The translations under genes were made by a program, and so were the position numbers. A stretch of 64,000 bases of DNA from assembly GCA_013373595.1 (NCBI GenBank), contig JABXHO010000077.1, positions 1 through 64,000 on the forward strand. The letters run 5' to 3'. Source of the stretch: Flavobacteriales bacterium. Lineage in GTDB: Bacteria > Bacteroidota > Bacteroidia > Flavobacteriales_D > Crocinitomicaceae. Within the stretch, counting starts at the first letter, position 1. Every line of letters starts with the position of its first letter. This document shows, in pieces, positions 62,014-64,000 of the stretch. The notes under the pieces were generated by a model. That model was not told the origin of the DNA, ran no database searches, and was given only the letters and a program-made list of their open reading frames with translations.

Positions 62014-63057
62014 ATGAAGCAGAACATGCATATTCTTGTAACGGGCGGCGCTGGATACATCGGTTCACACACAGTTGTTGAACTAATCAATAGCGGTAAA
62101 ATCCCGGTGATTGTGGATGATTTCCGAAACTCTGATCCACGAATAATCAAAGGAGTGGAAGAAATTGTTCAGCAGAAGGTTATCTTCAAAAAAGTAGATG
62201 TATGTGATTTGAACGCCATGAGAAAGGTGTTTGAAGAGTATAGCTTTGATGGGATCATCCATTTTGCAGCATACAAAGCAGTAGGAGAGTCGGTGCAAGA
62301 ACCACTGATGTATTACAACAATAACCTCAATAGCCTACTTGTTTGCCTAATGTTGGCAAAGGAATTTGAAGTGAAAAACTTCTTGTTCTCTTCTTCGTGT
62401 ACCGTTTACGGTGAACCAGAAAGTTCTCCTGTAGTTACAGAGGAAAGTCCTGTGTTGGAAGCAAACTCTCCGTACGGAGCAACGAAGCAAATGTGCGAGC
62501 GAATCTTGGCAGATACGACAAAAAGTGGAACCAATATCAAGGTACTTAACCTTCGATATTTCAATCCAATTGGCGCACATCATTCAGGTTTTATTGGTGA
62601 ACTACCAATTGGACGGCCAAACAATCTCCTTCCTTACCTAACGCAAACGGGGGCAGGAATTTTGGAAGAACTAACCGTTTTCGGTAGCGACTACAACACG
62701 GATGATGGAACATGCGTACGTGACTACATCCACGTTTCTGACTTGGCTGATGCTCATGTGAAAGGAGTGGATTGGTTGATGAAGCAAGAGGGCGTGTTCA
62801 ATGAAGTGGTAAACATCGGAACAGGACATGGAGCCAGTGTTTTAGAAATAATTCATACCTTCGAAAAAGTGGCCAACCTCAAGTTAAACTGGAAGTTTGG
62901 CGAACGAAGAGCAGGTGATGTCGAGAAGATTTATGCAGACGCATCCAAAGCGAAAAGCTTGCTCAATTGGACAGCAAATCGAACCATGGAAGATGCCATC
63001 CGAGATGCATGGAACTGGGAACAAAAATGGAGAAATGAAACAACTGATAATCACTAG
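62014..63057 (+). CDS. galE: UDP-glucose 4-epimerase
   Basis: A 347-residue NAD-dependent short-chain dehydrogenase-type epimerase converting UDP-glucose and UDP-galactose. Motifs: Rossmann loop GGAGYIG near the start (HILVTGGAGYIGSHTV), FDGIIHFAAYKAVGESV, the catalytic Ser/Tyr/Lys in FLFSSSCTVYGEP and SPYGATKQM, LRYFNPIGAHHSG, and C-terminal DGTCVRDYIHVSDLADAHVKG, VVNIGTGHGASVLE. The annotation of the start is decided by the promoter; ATG 62014 gives MKQNMHILV, ATG 62026 gives MHILV. Its last 23 bases overlap the next gene. Confidence 0.95.
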   Translation: MKQNMHILVTGGAGYIGSHTVVELINSGKIPVIVDDFRNSDPRIIKGVEEIVQQKVIFKKVDVCDLNAMRKVFEEYSFDGIIHFAAYKAVGESVQEPLMYYNNNLNSLLVCLMLAKEFEVKNFLFSSSCTVYGEPESSPVVTEESPVLEANSPYGATKQMCERILADTTKSGTNIKVLNLRYFNPIGAHHSGFIGELPIGRPNNLLPYLTQTGAGILEELTVFGSDYNTDDGTCVRDYIHVSDLADAHVKGVDWLMKQEGVFNEVVNIGTGHGASVLEIIHTFEKVANLKLNWKFGERRAGDVEKIYADASKAKSLLNWTANRTMEDAIRDAWNWEQKWRNETTDNH

Positions 63058-63784
63058 TATTGCCTGCTTATTGATGAGTGCTACGTCGTACGCTCAATAC
63101 GATAGTAAAGGAGATAGTATTTCCTCCAGATTTAGACCTGGTGCAATGTGGTTTTTTACCGGTTGGAGACCTGCACGCATCGAAAAGGCACGCAAGTACG
63201 ATCGTCTCGTGTTTGATATAACTTACAACGATTGGATTGGCGACAAAGATTTATTCGAAGTTCACTGGGCATCAATCGGATTGAATACCAATCTATTGTT
63301 TGATATTCCACTGACTAAAGGGAATACGGTTTCAATCGGAACGGGACTATCGCATTCCTTTCATGTTACACGACACAATGGCCGAATTGAAGTATCCGAT
63401 TCTCTTGGAACAACCACTTGGAGTCCAAAAGCGCCAACGGATGAGTTTCGTAAAAGTGTTTTGGGTGGACATAGCTTTTCTATTCCGCTAGAATTGCGTT
63501 TTCACAAAGAAAGTTGGCGACATTTCAAATTTCATGTTGGAGGAAAAATCGGACTTCAAACCAGTATGTACCAGAAGTACGTCATGGGGCATTGGCTGGA
63601 ACGTCAAGTCATGAAAAGCTATAAATTTCCCGACCAGAATTTCTTGGTGTATTCTGCTCACGTCCGATTCGGTTTCCGAAACTGGGCGCTTTTCGGGAGT
63701 TACAACTTCAACACCTTATTTTCAAATCCAAATAGTATCCAGTTGAACCGTGTTCAAATGGGACTTAGCATCTCTCTTTTCTAA
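63035..63784 (+). CDS. exported beta-barrel outer membrane protein, PorT-like group
   Basis: A 249-residue exported protein. The frame opens earlier, but ATG 63035 gives a signal (MKQLIITSIACLLMSATSYAQ) and overlaps the galE end by 23 bases. The mature part has alternating strands such as YDRLVFDITYNDWIG, TNLLFDIPLTKGNTVSIGTGLSHSF, FSIPLELRFHKESWRHFKFHVGGKIGL, FLVYSAHVRFGFRNWALFGSYNFNTLF and a final VQMGLSISLF, typical of an outer membrane barrel ending in Phe. It resembles PorT-type barrels of Bacteroidota; ligand and role are unknown. A TatD-family gene starts 12 bases on. Confidence 0.82.
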   Translation: MKQLIITSIACLLMSATSYAQYDSKGDSISSRFRPGAMWFFTGWRPARIEKARKYDRLVFDITYNDWIGDKDLFEVHWASIGLNTNLLFDIPLTKGNTVSIGTGLSHSFHVTRHNGRIEVSDSLGTTTWSPKAPTDEFRKSVLGGHSFSIPLELRFHKESWRHFKFHVGGKIGLQTSMYQKYVMGHWLERQVMKSYKFPDQNFLVYSAHVRFGFRNWALFGSYNFNTLFSNPNSIQLNRVQMGLSISLF

Positions 63785-63796
63785 CGTAGGTTATTT

Positions 63797-64000
63797 ATGT
63801 TTGTTGATACACACACGCATCTTTTCGTTGACGCTTTCGACGAGGATCGCTCAGAAATTGTTCAAAAAGCAATCGATGCAGGAGTAGAAAAAATGCTCCT
63901 CCCAAATATCGATATCGATACGATTGACGCCATGAATAACTTGGCGAAAGATTTCCCAAACAACTGTTACCCCATGATGGGCTTGCATCCAGGTTCTGTA
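63797..64000 (+). CDS. TatD family hydrolase, N-terminal part
   Basis: The first 68 residues of a metal-dependent deoxyribonuclease of the TatD group, cut by the window end. ATG at 63797, then FVDTHTHLFVDAFDEDR with the HTH metal motif of the amidohydrolase superfamily (His-x-His), a helix (EIVQKAIDAGVEKMLLPNID), and a later MMGLHPGSV, where the His-Pro motif of the family appears. Position and motifs make the call firm; later metal ligands lie outside. Confidence 0.93.
   Translation, partial: MFVDTHTHLFVDAFDEDRSEIVQKAIDAGVEKMLLPNIDIDTIDAMNNLAKDFPNNCYPMMGLHPGSV

Noticed and set aside
1-64000. tRNA, rRNA, CRISPR arrays, IS elements, prophage or a replication origin
   Set aside because: Intergenic gaps are short and I saw no cloverleaf, spacer-repeat array, transposase, integrase or DnaA-box cluster.

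Overview
The window reads as a chromosome segment of a free-living Bacteroidota bacterium, most likely Flavobacteriales (a Crocinitomicaceae/Fluviicola-like lineage is my inference). The signs are: promoters of the TAnnTTTG type; scarce Shine-Dalgarno sites; many lipoproteins with a Cys-Lys/Cys-Ser start; three secreted proteins ending in a type IX secretion (T9SS) sorting domain; and Bacteroidota gene pairs and orders (ftsX-DUF3098-uppP-truB, DUF177-rpmF-fabH-accB-accC, DUF1800-DUF1501, and cox genes with a DUF420 gene). It is mostly dense core genome. No tRNA, rRNA, CRISPR, IS element or prophage was seen, and no stretch above 300 bases lacks a gene or gene remnant.

Layout. 0-5 kb: the end of cytochrome oxidase subunit I, then accessory envelope genes (two tandem paralogous lipoproteins, a YHYH lipoprotein, an arylsulfotransferase-like T9SS cargo). 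5-10 kb: ruvB with a small cysteine-protein partner, a DUF4382 lipoprotein, queG, then a membrane protein split by a frameshift and flanked by 32-bp direct repeats, and a DUF5995 gene. 10-16 kb: the DUF1800/DUF1501 pair, a DUF4412 protein, rseP. 16-20 kb: YceI-like lipoprotein, cvpA, prs, rplY, and a decayed WG-repeat fragment. 20-25 kb: a secreted amidase/CUB T9SS protein and a YgiQ radical SAM enzyme. 25-34 kb: a cell-surface cluster (lipoprotein plus a giant MORN-repeat protein, facing a secreted protein plus an OmpA/TSP3 barrel protein). 34-41 kb: an M17 aminopeptidase, pdxA, and the fatty-acid/lipid cluster DUF177-rpmF-(plsX remnant)-fabH-accB-accC. 41-46 kb: a SWIM/SNF2 helicase and an L,D-transpeptidase. 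46-50 kb: ftsX, DUF3098, uppP, truB, queA. 50-56 kb: cytochrome oxidase assembly and subunits (cyoE, two subunit III paralogs, subunit IV, two SCO-like proteins, DUF420). 56-64 kb: glycosyltransferase, CorA-like transporter, MBL hydrolase, ppk, galE, an outer membrane protein and the start of a TatD nuclease.

Main points for a second look: a stop-riddled remnant of plsX at its canonical place between rpmF and fabH; a membrane protein whose two halves join by a -1 shift at a canonical U UUU UUC heptamer, sitting between direct repeats; several genes whose -7 box lies only 4-7 nt before the start codon, suggesting leaderless transcripts and revised starts (ppk, galE, ftsX); both oxidase subunit III paralogs carrying a large soluble insert; a DUF177 gene with a strong Shine-Dalgarno set for an ATA codon; and two SWIM-type zinc motifs in one SNF2 protein.
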